Shown here: piece after piece, positions 12,591 to 22,012 of the stretch
Layout of the letters: the number at the start of each line of letters is the position of its first letter
Numbering within the stretch: the first letter of the stretch is position 1
DNA from: Mastigias papua
Lineage: Eukaryota; Cnidaria; Scyphozoa; Rhizostomeae; Mastigiidae
Assembly: GCA_964019165.1 (NCBI GenBank)
Contig: OZ025276.1
Location: 620,001 to 684,000 of the forward strand
DNA length: 64,000 nt
Direction of reading: 5' to 3'
Notes under the pieces: generated by a model
Database searches by the model: none
What the model saw: the letters and a program-made list of their open reading frames with translations, nothing else
Told to the model about the DNA's origin: nothing
Made by a program: the position numbers and the translations under genes

Positions 12591-13225
12591 CTACAAGAAA
12601 ATAAACAGTGCAAGGACATGAAAATATCATAGGAGTAATATGACAGAGAGTTAGCAAGTAAAATAAAAACAACCTGTGGATGTTTCAGTACAAACATATC
12701 TAGATATTTTATGACTACTGACTGGCAACGACAATGAAACACACAGAGCAGTTACTTCGTCGACAGAATGTGGGGGGGGATGCAAATCCCTTACAACAGT
12801 TCTATTACCAATACGATGGTCTATTACAGAGAAGTGTTATACATATTTAGGCCCAACAGAATAGAGGACTGCCCAAATTAAGCATTCAACGTACATCAAA
12901 TTCACCAGCAATCATAACGATTTCCTATCTCATCTACGCACGCATTTAAACCAAGGAATAAATAGCAATCTACCAAAGAATACAACAGTAACCATATCGC
13001 AAGTATTTCATGACAATATTATACAAAACCACGACAATCTAGAGAATAACATCAATCTGATCCGAGAGGAAGTGTCATGGCGAAATACCCCCGAGGGAAG
13101 GTCTTTGGATCTCGTTCAAATCGCTGAAGTAAAGTGCACAGAAAGCAATACAAAAAGTATAAATTGGATAGAGAAAGTATGGTCAAAGATACATGACACA
13201 ATTTCTAATGACAAAGGTGACTCAC

Positions 13226-13301
13226 CTGGTAGCTGTACGTGCAAACTTTCCACTAGGTGAAAGGGCCGGGCAGAATAGATCTCCTCAAGAAACTCCATGA
13301 A
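13226..13301 (-). other. candidate minus-strand exon, 76 bp (copy A)
   Basis: It is bounded on the minus strand by an acceptor (TGTAACTTACAG) and a strong donor (CCAG/GTGAGT). The open frame begins FMEFLEEIYSARPFHL and has no stop. The same exon with the same donor recurs at 14,464-14,534. Product unknown. Confidence 0.45.
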
Positions 13302-14463
13302 CTGTAAGTTACACGATCGCTATCCTTCCTAATATAAGCACACGTCAAAATCAAATAATAAATAGACTCTACTCTAGGAGGGGAAAGAACAGTGAGCATC
13401 GTGATTATGGTCTATCACTATTTAGCTGGGAAAGGACGTTGGGTTAGCTAGCAGAATCAAACTGCTTGGAGAGGAACTATCATGGCGACAATAACTCCGA
13501 GGCAAGGTGTTGGACTGTGGCTGAAAACATCGACACAAATAGCCGAGGACAGTAGAAAACTCGCACAATCGAACATTCTATACACAAGATCCTAGCAACA
13601 CTAAATCGATACCTGGTACATGAAATAAATCACTTACCTTGTATAAAAGTGATGAAACTCTACTACAACTTGCAAAACATCCATCATCTCTGTAAACACG
13701 CCCTCAACTGCAAACTTGCGGTCTTGTGTAAATACTATTGTTCGCAAACAAAGGATAAGAGGTTTCTGCGATCATGGGATGAACTTGGGAATCCCCTCGC
13801 ATTTCTCTGTACAACCTCCAACAAAATAAACAGTGTAACCAGTTAATATACCAGAACGCCATAGGTATAATATGGAGAACAGCAAAAAAATTAACATATA
13901 CAAACTTTGGACGTTTCTCTACAAACGCATGTAGATATTTAGTGACTACCGGCAACGACAATGAAACACATGGAGCAGGTACTTCCTCCACTCAACTGAG
14001 GGGGAATGCAAACCCCTTACAACAGTTCTATTACCAATACGAATTTAAACTCTTAACAGAAAGTCACAGAGAAGCCTAATAAACACTTAGGGCCAACAAA
14101 ATCAAGCAGTGCACAAAGTCAGCATTCAATGTACCACAAATTCACCAGCAATCATAACGATTCCCTATCTCATCTACGCACGCATTTAAACAAAGGAATA
14201 AATAGCAATCTACCAAAGAATACAACAGTAACCATATCGCAAGTATTTCATGACAATATTATACAAAACGACGACAATCTGCAGAATAACATCAATCTGA
14301 TCCGAGAGGAAGTGTCATGGCGAAATACCCCCGAGGGAAGATCTTTGAATCTCGTTCAAATCGCTGAAGTAAAGTGTACAGACAACAATACAAAAAGTAT
14401 AAATTGGATAGAGAAAGTATGGTCAAAGATACATGACAATTTCTAATGAGAAAGGTGACTCAC

Positions 14464-14534
14464 CTGGTAACTGTACGTGCAAACTTTCAATTAGGTCAAA
14501 GGGGAGAATAGATCTCCTCAAGAACCTCCATGAA
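14464..14534 (-). other. candidate minus-strand exon, 71 bp (copy B, 5 bp shorter)
   Basis: It is the duplicate of the exon at 13,226-13,301 and keeps the acceptor and the CCAG/GTGAGT donor. A net 5-base loss breaks the copy-A frame (FMEVLEEIYS, then a shift). A third, more diverged donor of the same kind lies at about 15,265 (CTTCCAG/GTGAGT). This suggests a tandemly duplicated host exon cassette in which at least copy B is defective. Confidence 0.4.
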
Positions 14535-15634
14535 CTGAAAGTTACACAATCCCTACCCTTCCTAATATAAGCACACGTCAAAATCAACTAATAAATAGAC
14601 TCTAATCTAGGAGGGGAAAGAACAGTAAGCATCTTGATTATGATCTATCACTTTTTAGCTGGGAAAGGACGTTGGTTTAGCTAGCAGAATCAAACTGCTT
14701 GGAGAGGAACTGTCATGGCGACAATAAGTCCGAGGCAAGGTGTTGGAATGTGGCTGAAAACATCGACACAAATAGCCGAGAACAGTAGAAAACTCGCACA
14801 ATCGATAAAGCATAAACATTTAGAGTTAAACAAAACAGTTTAGAAGGAAAACAGAGGCATACCAGGTAGAACACGCTGACAACTTTTTCCTCTGAATCAA
14901 AGGGCAATTTATGATCTCAAAGACACTCCCCGAAGAGTAAGCTAACCGCTTGCACCCCGATCTTCTGTTGTAAATAAACGTCAAACGCAAGCAAAATAGG
15001 CAGAATTATAGCACGTAATACAACAGTAACCCTCTCGTTAATAGTTGATAAGAACTTAGCTCGTATAGCGACGGGAATCGGCGAATAGACTCGAACGGCT
15101 TGGAAGCGAACTGTCATGGCGATAATCCCGCTAGAGAGGGTGGTCATGCGATTTCGCTCAAACCATTGAAATACGCAGCTGAAAGTAGGAGGAAACGCAA
15201 ATATTCGACGAAGAACATGTTGGCAAACTCTAATAAAACTCTACTGTACGAAAATAGCGACTCACCTGGAAGCAAGAGGACAAAACTTACCACAACTACC
15301 ATTGCCAAGAGCGAACGACACAACCTCTATACCTGTACTGATAGTACTGAGTTTACGTGGTTGCGGACGAAAACAATGGAGAACAAAAGGAGGTAAACAA
15401 AGGCCCGCAAAGTCGAAAAAGAGAAATTCGAATATCTCGTTAGAAAAAATATATAAAAATAAAAGCGAAACTATTTGCAAATATAGGGCACAGACAGGAC
15501 GACGGGAGCACAGTCTAAACCCGATCCGAATAGGGACCAGTTCAGGAAAACGGCCAATAGCCAGAAGGGCGGAACGTTTGATCTAGCTCATTTGCATTTT
15601 AGGCATCTTAGTATATAGTGATGTAGGTAAGGAG

Positions 15635-16792
15635 ATGACGGTAGTGGACGAGTATTTTAGGTGGTTGGTGGAGCACGGTGTGATCTGCGATGGTGTGCAT
15701 CAGTTCGTTAGGTACGAGAAGAGGGCGGTGTTTGGACCGTTTAGGGACGATATTACCCGGCTTAGAATCGAGGGGGATAGGGATAGGAGTAGTGAAATAA
15801 GGGCTCTCACCGCGAAACTCATAGGCAACAGCGCGTTCAGTTCGTGTATAACGAACAAAGACAAGCACAGACACGTGTCGCTTAGTACGCTGCGCAGGAG
15901 TCCTATGCCTCAGGGTTATCGATCTACCGAGGACTGTTACCACCCCGATCTCAGGTACGGTGATGTCGCCGCGCTGCAGACTAAGCGGTCTATCGCCTCT
16001 CTGAACACCTTTATTTGGTATGAACAGATCTCTCCCTTTCTTCTCAAGGTCAAGCATCAGCATATGCGAGTAGTCTACGACCAGATGCGTCACATAGGCA
16101 AGATGATCTTCGATCTGGCGAAGCTGCCTCTGCTACGTTTTGTGTACGATTTTGTCTTTCTCGTGTGTGGGAGGGAGAATGTGATCCTCCTCCAGACAGA
16201 CACCGACAGTATGTATATGGGGATGCGGTACGAGACTTTCGAAGAGAACGTGGTCGACATGCCAGCCTATCTCGAGCTCAGGGACCAGTATCTCGTCAGC
16301 GATAGACTCGTTCCGCATGGGGTGAGGATGCCGAAAAGGTACAAGTTGGAGTGCGACGGGAGGATGATGGTGTGTCTGTGCTCCAAGTCGTACTGTGTGT
16401 ACGACGGTGTCACGCCCTCTGGTGTCAAGTTCTCTTGCAAGGGTATACAGAAGAGGAATTTCACGACCAGGTATAGGGGGGATGGGAGTGAGAAGCGAGA
16501 GGGTGTGAGTAGGGGGGAGTGGATATTTCGAGAGTACGATAGGGCTCTGTCTGTCGGTGTGTCTGGTGGGGGAGCACATTACGGGGAGGCGATTAATCGG
16601 GGTCTCAGATACCAGTGTGGGGATATGGTAATGTATTCTCAGAAGAAGCGTCTCTTTACGAGTTTTTATTGCGAACGGTTGGTGCTGGACGACGGTATTC
16701 GCACCGTACCTCTGGTCGAGAGTGGCTCATGCGCCAGCACAGACAGGCGACCGCCACTGCTATGGGTGATGATGAGACAGACATGGTGTTGA
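15635..16792 (+). CDS. family B DNA polymerase, C-terminal part (5'-truncated)
   Basis: The segment matches the palm/thumb end of protein-primed-type family B polymerases of Polintons and adintoviruses. Motif B is LTAKLIGNSAF, with the key Lys at about residue 61. Motif C is QTDTDSMYMG, with the metal-binding Asp residues at 189 and 191. The C-terminus has the family-typical QKKRLFTSFYCERLVLDDG..TVPL. The exonuclease domain and motif A are absent. The frame is open upstream only to 15,587, where an in-frame TAG sits at the host junction, so the gene is truncated and the ATG at 15,635 is internal rather than a real start. It could not replicate DNA as it stands. Confidence 0.85.
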   Translation: MTVVDEYFRWLVEHGVICDGVHQFVRYEKRAVFGPFRDDITRLRIEGDRDRSSEIRALTAKLIGNSAFSSCITNKDKHRHVSLSTLRRSPMPQGYRSTEDCYHPDLRYGDVAALQTKRSIASLNTFIWYEQISPFLLKVKHQHMRVVYDQMRHIGKMIFDLAKLPLLRFVYDFVFLVCGRENVILLQTDTDSMYMGMRYETFEENVVDMPAYLELRDQYLVSDRLVPHGVRMPKRYKLECDGRMMVCLCSKSYCVYDGVTPSGVKFSCKGIQKRNFTTRYRGDGSEKREGVSRGEWIFREYDRALSVGVSGGGAHYGEAINRGLRYQCGDMVMYSQKKRLFTSFYCERLVLDDGIRTVPLVESGSCASTDRRPPLLWVMMRQTWC

Positions 16793-16914
16793 TAGGTACC
16801 ACGACGGAGGAGGAACTGTACCAGCAGACAGAAGACGGCAGCAGCAGCAGTAGTGGCAGCGAGACAGCACCGATGTCGCCGACCTCCCGTGCCACCCGCA
16901 GTGTATTCCTGTAA
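16762..16914 (+). CDS. possible small acidic protein overlapping the polymerase 3' end
   Basis: It is a 50-residue ORF in a different frame from the polymerase, starting MGDDETDMVLIG and continuing with a Ser-rich TEDGSSSSSGSE stretch. The acidic, Ser-rich composition resembles other viral regulatory tails in this block, such as the end of the 20,114-20,737 ORF. Its short length and overlap make it uncertain. It may be a shadow or the C-terminus of a spliced protein. Confidence 0.25.
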   Translation: MGDDETDMVLIGTTTEEELYQQTEDGSSSSSGSETAPMSPTSRATRSVFL

Positions 16915-16953
16915 CATCTGTTTTGTTGTTGTTGTTTGTAGAGAGAGACCACC

Positions 16954-17925
16954 ATGGACAGCAGTGATGTCAGATTTTTCAGTGGCGATCGTCTGCGGGT
17001 GCGGAGGGGACGCGTGAACAGGGAAAGCCTGGAATGTCTGCAGTGGAGACCCAAGCTGAGGTGTGTCATGGAAGATGTCATGGTACCCGCCTACGTGGGA
17101 CAGACGGAAGAGATATATAGAAAGTTTCGGAGGATGCGGAACGAGTGTGTGTTTGGGTACAGACAGCACAGTATGGCGCCGTCAGACTCGGGATTATTTG
17201 GACAGGAGATAGCCACGGTCTACAAAAAGGAGTGCAATCACACCATGTTCTTTGTGGAGGATCAGGTGTGTGACAGGAACCTGGAGTACATGATGAGACA
17301 CTGTACGGACAGAGCCACTGCGGAAAGATGTAGAGTCGGATTTCCGCACACGTTCGAACTGGCGGAGAGGAGGGTGTATTGGGTAGATTCGTACAACATC
17401 ACATACCGCCCCGGAGTCAGTGGCCTCGACGAGGAGGTAGCGGAGAAGAGTAGCATCGGGAAACAGTACCGAGATGCGGCACAATTTATGGTGATGACTA
17501 GGGCGGTTGTGGAGATGATGGAGAGAGTGAGAAACTGCCACCTGACATCAGACTATTTGCAGTATGTGGATCCAGCGTTCCGGTTCTACAACTGGATTCC
17601 CAATCAGGACGCTGGGTATCTCGCCGGAGCAGATGTTGTGGCCTCAGAGTGCGGCAAGATGGCGGAACAATCTGGAGGGTATTATCCAGTACCCTATAAC
17701 ATAACGACAGGTGTGTCGCTGGACAAGTGTCTGTTCAAGTGCGGAGCCACCCTGTATGTGAGGTCCATATACCCCAAGCCAGAGTCGTTGGTCAAGTCAT
17801 ATGAGAGAGTGATGGAACACAAGGGGTCAGGTCTGTGGGACAGGCTGAGAGATGATGCATGTGCGACCGAGTTTACAGAGGACGCGGAGAGACGACACGT
17901 GGCAGAAGGACATGGTTATGTATAA
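16954..17925 (+). CDS. unrecognised viral protein, 323 aa
   Basis: The intact ORF starts at an ATG in a very good context (ACCACCATGG). The protein is mixed basic/acidic with about ten Cys spread through it, and has no signal peptide or obvious membrane segment. I cannot assign it to a family. It follows the polymerase on the same strand within the GC-rich viral block, and its length and clean frame argue for a real gene. The minus-strand ORFs across it are Ser/His-rich shadows. Confidence 0.7.
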   Translation: MDSSDVRFFSGDRLRVRRGRVNRESLECLQWRPKLRCVMEDVMVPAYVGQTEEIYRKFRRMRNECVFGYRQHSMAPSDSGLFGQEIATVYKKECNHTMFFVEDQVCDRNLEYMMRHCTDRATAERCRVGFPHTFELAERRVYWVDSYNITYRPGVSGLDEEVAEKSSIGKQYRDAAQFMVMTRAVVEMMERVRNCHLTSDYLQYVDPAFRFYNWIPNQDAGYLAGADVVASECGKMAEQSGGYYPVPYNITTGVSLDKCLFKCGATLYVRSIYPKPESLVKSYERVMEHKGSGLWDRLRDDACATEFTEDAERRHVAEGHGYV

Positions 17926-18169
17926 TTAGTGAATTTAGACCTTTTTTAAACCCATATGTAGTACGTATTTAAGATATCCGTCGCTGCAGCAGCGACTGGC
18001 CACATCCAGATCTAGGTGTGGAGGTGTCTTCGACTTCTACTGGTCGAAGATGTCGACGGGAAATCTTCACGGCAAATTTGGCCTACATGATTCTCGCTAT
18101 TTTGCACATTGCAGGAGTTCCCGGCTGTTCACCAGCTCCGACTGGCGTGACAGGAGGAGAGAGAGACCG

Positions 18170-18836
18170 ATGTCATCGTCGTTACCGCCATCGAAACGTC
18201 CCAGGTATGCCAACGGTACTACCACCACCGACGAGCTGTCTCTAACTGACAGAGCAGAGAGACAGAGTGACATTTGAGCAGTATGAGCCACCACTATCAG
18301 CAGTCCCAAGATCAGGCGATGATTCGTCGTCCCCACTCGACATCATGGTCGACGAATTCATTACCCACATGTTGGACCTTACCACAAGACCAGCAGCAGC
18401 TCCAACAGATGATGATGTACCACCATCAGGTGTGCTTTCAACACCATCTGCAGCAGCAGCAGCAGCACTCCCAGACGACAACATCGGCGGTGACGATAAG
18501 GCCGATGATGATGACGAAGACGACGCAGACTCCTATTCCATCTTGGCCGAGGATGTGGCAGCTGTCATCGCCGCAACCATTGGTGGTACCGCCACAACCC
18601 GCACGATTACATCATCATCATCCAGATCACTACGAGATGGCGACTCAGACTCGCACGGTGGCTGAGGTGGTCAGCAGCATCAGACAACAGATGGCGACTC
18701 AGACTCGCAGCAGCAGCATTCTCAGACAGCTGTTGATGATGGGGCCGACGATGACTCGTGCCGTCGGTCACTTCGACCACTTAGACAGGAGATACCAGGA
18801 AGAGGACTGCGATACAGACGAGGATCCCAGTGGTGA
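18170..18836 (+). pseudogene. broken Ser/Asp-rich nuclear-type regulatory protein
   Basis: The ATG at 18,170 opens MSSSLPPSKRPRYANG, with a KRPR nuclear-localisation-like patch. That frame ends at 18,277. A different frame, open from about 18,246, carries a Pro/Asp/Ser/Ala-rich sequence with an acidic run (DDDDEDDAD near 18,520) to a TGA at 18,663. Beyond that TGA the same frame continues with an Arg-rich segment (RRSLRPLRQEIPG) to 18,836. The pattern fits one gene with a frameshift at 18,246-18,277 and a premature TGA. The acidic-then-Arg-rich layout recalls viral phosphoproteins such as adenovirus 22K/33K, but only in composition. Confidence 0.45.
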
Positions 18837-19138
18837 CGTCAACGACTGGGGCAGATACCATACCGGGAGTCCTCAGTGAGACAGCAACAGCAGTAGCGAC
18901 ACAGCAGGCAGATGGTGGTAGTAACGATGGTGGTGTGGTGGGGGATGTGTAGCGATGACAATGGTAACGACGGTGACAACAAGTCTCCCACCAAGAGAGT
19001 CAGGAGGAGAGGCACCGCGCCGCCGCTGGGAATAATGGCCCGTCAGAGGAACGTCGCATGCAAGGTAAGAGAGTTACATAGAGAGAGAGAGAGAGACGGG
19101 AGAGAGAGGCCCGAAAACGCAAGTGGGAGAGAGACTAT
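18837..19138 (+). other. viral inter-gene stretch with candidate splice donor and (GA)n
   Basis: A short frame with basic residues (SPTKRVRRRGTAPP) runs into a strong splice donor, CAAG/GTAAGA, at 19,061-19,070. A GA repeat follows at about 19,082-19,097. This may be a small 5' exon for a downstream gene, but no acceptor could be paired with it. Confidence 0.25.
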
Positions 19139-19906
19139 ATGACTAGTCTGCTAGCTAAAGAGATATCGTGTCCCTATCATCGTATCATCGTATTAGACAC
19201 CGTCTATCTGCAGTACTTGATGGAGAGACGTGTCTACTACGTTAAGGATTGGGACCATAATCGATTCCATCTCTCCGTGGCCGTCGAGACTCAGGACGAG
19301 ATGGAACGGAACAAGATATCTATAAGTCTGGGTACTAGGAGACTGGTTGGGGATATGTACAGGGTGGGGGAGTCCGACCTGGCGAGTGTGTGGTGTGTTT
19401 ATTCGAATCTCGTTCTCCGCATGATACGGGAGGACGATTCTCGTATAATGTTTAGTTCTCACTATAAGACAGGTGCGTGTCCCTTTGCGACACTCAGGTT
19501 CTCTCACGTATCTCACGAGTGGCTCGACGGCAAGTGTATGTATCTGAGACGGGTCTGCAACAGCGATGACGTGGTGGCTCTCGGCGAGGTGGACAGCTTC
19601 TATCCCTGCGGGATGTGTTCTCGATCCGAGCACTCGCTCGACGTGACGCGTTCCGTCATAGAAACAGGTAGGTCTCCGTCCTCATTCGAATTGTATAGAT
19701 TTCAAGTTTTTAGGCCCAGGATACCAATAAGTTTTAATATCTCTAGGCACTGCGATCTCTCCGAGGTAGGTGCGTCTATGGATGGTCCCACGTGTAGGAT
19801 TCCTCCTGTGTTAGGGCGGTCCGAGCTCCCATATTTACGCAGCATGGAGTGGCATGCCCGAACTAAGATTCACTGCCCCGGTACCGCCCACTATGAGGAG
19901 GCCTGA
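19139..19906 (+). CDS. unrecognised viral protein, 255 aa
   Basis: This ORF has a mixed, protein-like composition and about nine Cys residues, including a FYPCGMCS motif near residue 155. No domain or membrane segment is recognised. It lies on the plus strand between the broken regulatory gene and the 20,114 gene. The ATG at 19,139 is the first in frame. An overlapping frame from 19,854 encodes a Pro-rich peptide with one hydrophobic segment, so the 3' part may be affected by a frameshift. The minus-strand ORF across it looks like a shadow. Confidence 0.6.
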   Translation: MTSLLAKEISCPYHRIIVLDTVYLQYLMERRVYYVKDWDHNRFHLSVAVETQDEMERNKISISLGTRRLVGDMYRVGESDLASVWCVYSNLVLRMIREDDSRIMFSSHYKTGACPFATLRFSHVSHEWLDGKCMYLRRVCNSDDVVALGEVDSFYPCGMCSRSEHSLDVTRSVIETGRSPSSFELYRFQVFRPRIPISFNISRHCDLSEVGASMDGPTCRIPPVLGRSELPYLRSMEWHARTKIHCPGTAHYEEA

Positions 19907-20228
19907 CAACGTCACCCGGATCTGCTTCCCGATAAGTCCCTCTGTTCCCACATGGGTTACGCCAATTATTCCCGGGGTATCGACGACGAGTCCTTCGCCC
20001 TCCAATCTGACCTTAGTTGTATGTTATAAGGGTTTTAGTATGATTGTATCATTATTAACTGGTAGTCTATTATTCTGTTTTAAAGGTATACATAGATTAG
20101 ATAGAGAGAGACGATGGCAGCAGCAGCAGCGGACGGCGACATGGAGGATGAGGATCCGCTATCTCAGTAGTGGCGCGGCATCAAGGTGTCTGTCCGACTA
20201 CTGGTCGAGACCAGGACGTCCATCTTGA
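19854..20228 (+). CDS. possible small membrane protein
   Basis: The 124-residue ORF starts MPELRFTAPVPP, is Pro/Thr-rich, and has one hydrophobic stretch (FSMIVSLLTGSLLFCF) followed by a basic stop-transfer-like segment. It overlaps the end of the 255-aa ORF and the start of the 20,114 gene in other frames. Only the first 85 residues look protein-like. It could be a short membrane protein or the displaced 3' part of the upstream gene. Confidence 0.25.
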   Translation: MPELRFTAPVPPTMRRPDNVTRICFPISPSVPTWVTPIIPGVSTTSPSPSNLTLVVCYKGFSMIVSLLTGSLLFCFKGIHRLDRERRWQQQQRTATWRMRIRYLSSGAASRCLSDYWSRPGRPS

Positions 20229-20737
20229 ATCGCATGGTGTATTACGCTCTGGGGACCTGTTGCGACTGTCTTCAGGAGAACATGAGGGCCGTGTCGAGAC
20301 TGGTCTGGGGACTCCATCTCCTGACCTAGGTCGAGGACACAGAGGAATCCCAGAAAATACGAGGTCTCTATCTCACCTATCTGGACACATGCGAGAGACA
20401 GCCGTGCCTCCACGAGTATCGGGTTCTCACCGACTGTCGCTGGACCGGCGATCTGGTGGTAAAGGTGGACCGCAATTGCGATGGTAACGTTATCGTTACT
20501 TGCGGTATACGTCGTATACGCCCCAACGAAGAGTCTGCCGTACTCAGGGAGTATTACTATACGAAGCCGGGAGGGTTACTGCAGCCCCTCGAGTTCCTAG
20601 AGAGTTTTGATCTGTGTGACGAAAATCTCACAAGAGAAAATCTACGAGAGGCGTTTGAATGTCTGGGCACAAGGTTGATGCAAGTGGCGGATGATTCGAC
20701 AGCAGAGTCATCATCAGACGATGACGACGATGTCTGA
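20114..20737 (+). pseudogene. unrecognised viral gene with two in-frame TAG codons
   Basis: One reading frame of 208 codons runs from the ATG at 20,114 to the TGA at 20,735-20,737, interrupted only by TAG at 20,168 and 20,327. The protein-like character is continuous through both stops. There is a Cys-containing helical middle (ALGTCCDCLQENMRA), a Cys/Trp-rich stretch, then an acidic tail (ESSSDDDDDV). The open part from 20,456 gives the last 93 residues. A decayed gene is the simplest reading; TAG read-through or recoding is possible but has no positive support. No family is recognised. Confidence 0.55.
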
Positions 20738-21340
20738 GATCGCTGATGGATCGTCTCTCTCTCTGTGATGTACTTTATTAGCATTATTATGTCTGTAGTA
20801 GTAGTATCACCATTATTATATATATGTATATGTAGAGTTTTTTCATTATCTATGTCACCGTATGATGATGACTCTGGGAGTAGTAGTGTAGACCTCTGTT
20901 GTCCCCTCTCTCCCCGCATCTGACGGTGATAATCTCGCGCTATTTGTTACAACATCAATCGCTATCATATCATCGTCGCTATAGTTTATATTGGTAGTTT
21001 TTTGTAGTGTAGTTTTACCACTCATCATCTCTCCCGTAGTGTTTTTTAACGTATGCTTTGATATAACATTTAGCCTGGTTTGAGGACTGAAAAATTCGCA
21101 AGAGACTCTTCGCAAATGTCATATACATTGCTTGCTTGCTTGCTGTTGGTATCATAGTAGTGGTAATTTTGTTGTGCTGTTATCTGCTGCTACAAAAAAA
21201 CATCGTGGTTTGTTTTCTTGTGTGTACCGCTCTGTCTCATACATATATACACATGTCTGAGGGGGGGAGTGTATGGAGGAGATTCAACAATACACCACCC
21301 TGTAAAGTGATGGTGGTAAAAGGACGACGATCGCGGCGAG
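20738..21340 (+). other. viral inter-gene stretch with a hydrophobic short frame
   Basis: Low-complexity TA-rich sequence at about 20,815-20,835 is followed by a plus-strand frame (about 21,136-21,348). That frame is strongly hydrophobic at first (VGIIVVVILLCCYLLL) and then basic (KGRRSRRG). It lacks an ATG at its start and ends at a candidate splice donor. It could be a small membrane peptide or a 5' leader. Nothing else is seen. Confidence 0.25.
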
Positions 21341-21397
21341 GTAAGTGAGTACTACTACTATCATCTACTGTACCGTCTGTCTCTCCTCTGATTACAG
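21341..21397 (+). other. candidate 57-nt intron
   Basis: An excellent donor (CGAG/GTAAGTGAG) lies 57 bases before a pyrimidine-rich acceptor (CTCTCCTCTGATTACAG/GACC), with branch-point-like TACTACTAC and CTGTACC between them. It sits just upstream of the ATG at 21,414, so it may be a 5'-UTR intron. The frame joined across it has no upstream ATG. Confidence 0.45.
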
Positions 21398-21413
21398 GAC
21401 CAACGACGAAGAG

Positions 21414-21797
21414 ATGACCAGAACACGTGTGGTCGAGAAGAAGAAGACTACCAGTGGTGGTGGTGACCAGACGGACGGGAAGAGAGAGGCTGTGGGCGAT
21501 CCCGGAATAGAGGAGGTGGGGACAAAGGAACCACGATTACTGACCGTCTACGAGACACTAGCGATGGCCAAATCGGTCGCCGCCCGCGGGAGAGAGAGGC
21601 CGCCAACAAAGAAGGGACGGGGTGGGAAGACCCAGTCTGCCGTGACTCACAGCGAGTCCGGCGTGGTGACGAGGAACGTGGCGCTCAAGAGCATCGCCGG
21701 TGTTCTCGTAGACAATCGGTTCCCAAAAGTGCAGTTGGAGCGGGTCCCGATCCCGCCCGGCGTCAAAGTGCCAACCGGTGTCACAATCTCGCACTAG
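21414..21797 (+). CDS. unrecognised basic viral protein, 127 aa
   Basis: The ORF starts MTRTRVVEKKKTTSGGG and is rich in Lys/Arg/Gly/Thr with a KKGRGGKT stretch. The C-terminal half is more ordered and hydrophobic (VALKSIAGVLVDNRFPKV) and ends in a Pro/Val-rich segment. No family match is apparent. The frame is open slightly upstream to 21,345, but the first ATG is at 21,414, directly after the candidate intron. The gene lies just before the packaging-ATPase-like ORF, so a structural or assembly role is plausible but not shown. Confidence 0.55.
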   Translation: MTRTRVVEKKKTTSGGGDQTDGKREAVGDPGIEEVGTKEPRLLTVYETLAMAKSVAARGRERPPTKKGRGGKTQSAVTHSESGVVTRNVALKSIAGVLVDNRFPKVQLERVPIPPGVKVPTGVTISH

Positions 21798-22012
21798 TGA
21801 ACTACTATTGACTGATGATTATCGCTTTGCTGCATGATAATAATCATTTTTTGTTTTTCTACCGTTGTTGTTAACCGTCGCTTATGACCTTATGTCACAT
21901 ACGCCGCACATGATGGTGACATATTAAATAATAATAGTGTGTCGTCTCATCTACTTTTTTTGTCTGCACGATCTGAGTCGTACTCTCTGTCTCGTACTCT
22001 CTCTTCATCATC

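Larger units (their letters stand above)
12480..15300. repeat. tandem duplication (about 1.24-kb period) with about 400-bp internal repeats
   Basis: Sequence at 12,480-13,560 recurs at about 13,690-14,800. The segment starting TTCACCAGCAATCATAACGA lies at 12,901 and again at 14,141, an offset of 1,240, with only scattered differences over about 350 bases. Within the array, a motif containing T(G/A)TCATGGCGA recurs at about 13,073, 13,479, 14,313, 14,711 and 15,112. The spacings are 406, 834, 398 and 401, i.e. one or two units of about 400 bp. The minus strand has repeated candidate exons in the same register. Confidence 0.75.

Noticed and set aside
16133..16579. Minus-strand ORFs opposite the polymerase
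   Set aside because: The plus strand carries clear polymerase motifs; these are Pro/His/Thr-rich shadows.
18274..18879. 201-residue Gln/Met/His-rich ORF
   Set aside because: A shifted reading of the Asp/Ser/Ala-rich frame (GAT/CAG repeats); the acidic frame looks more protein-like.
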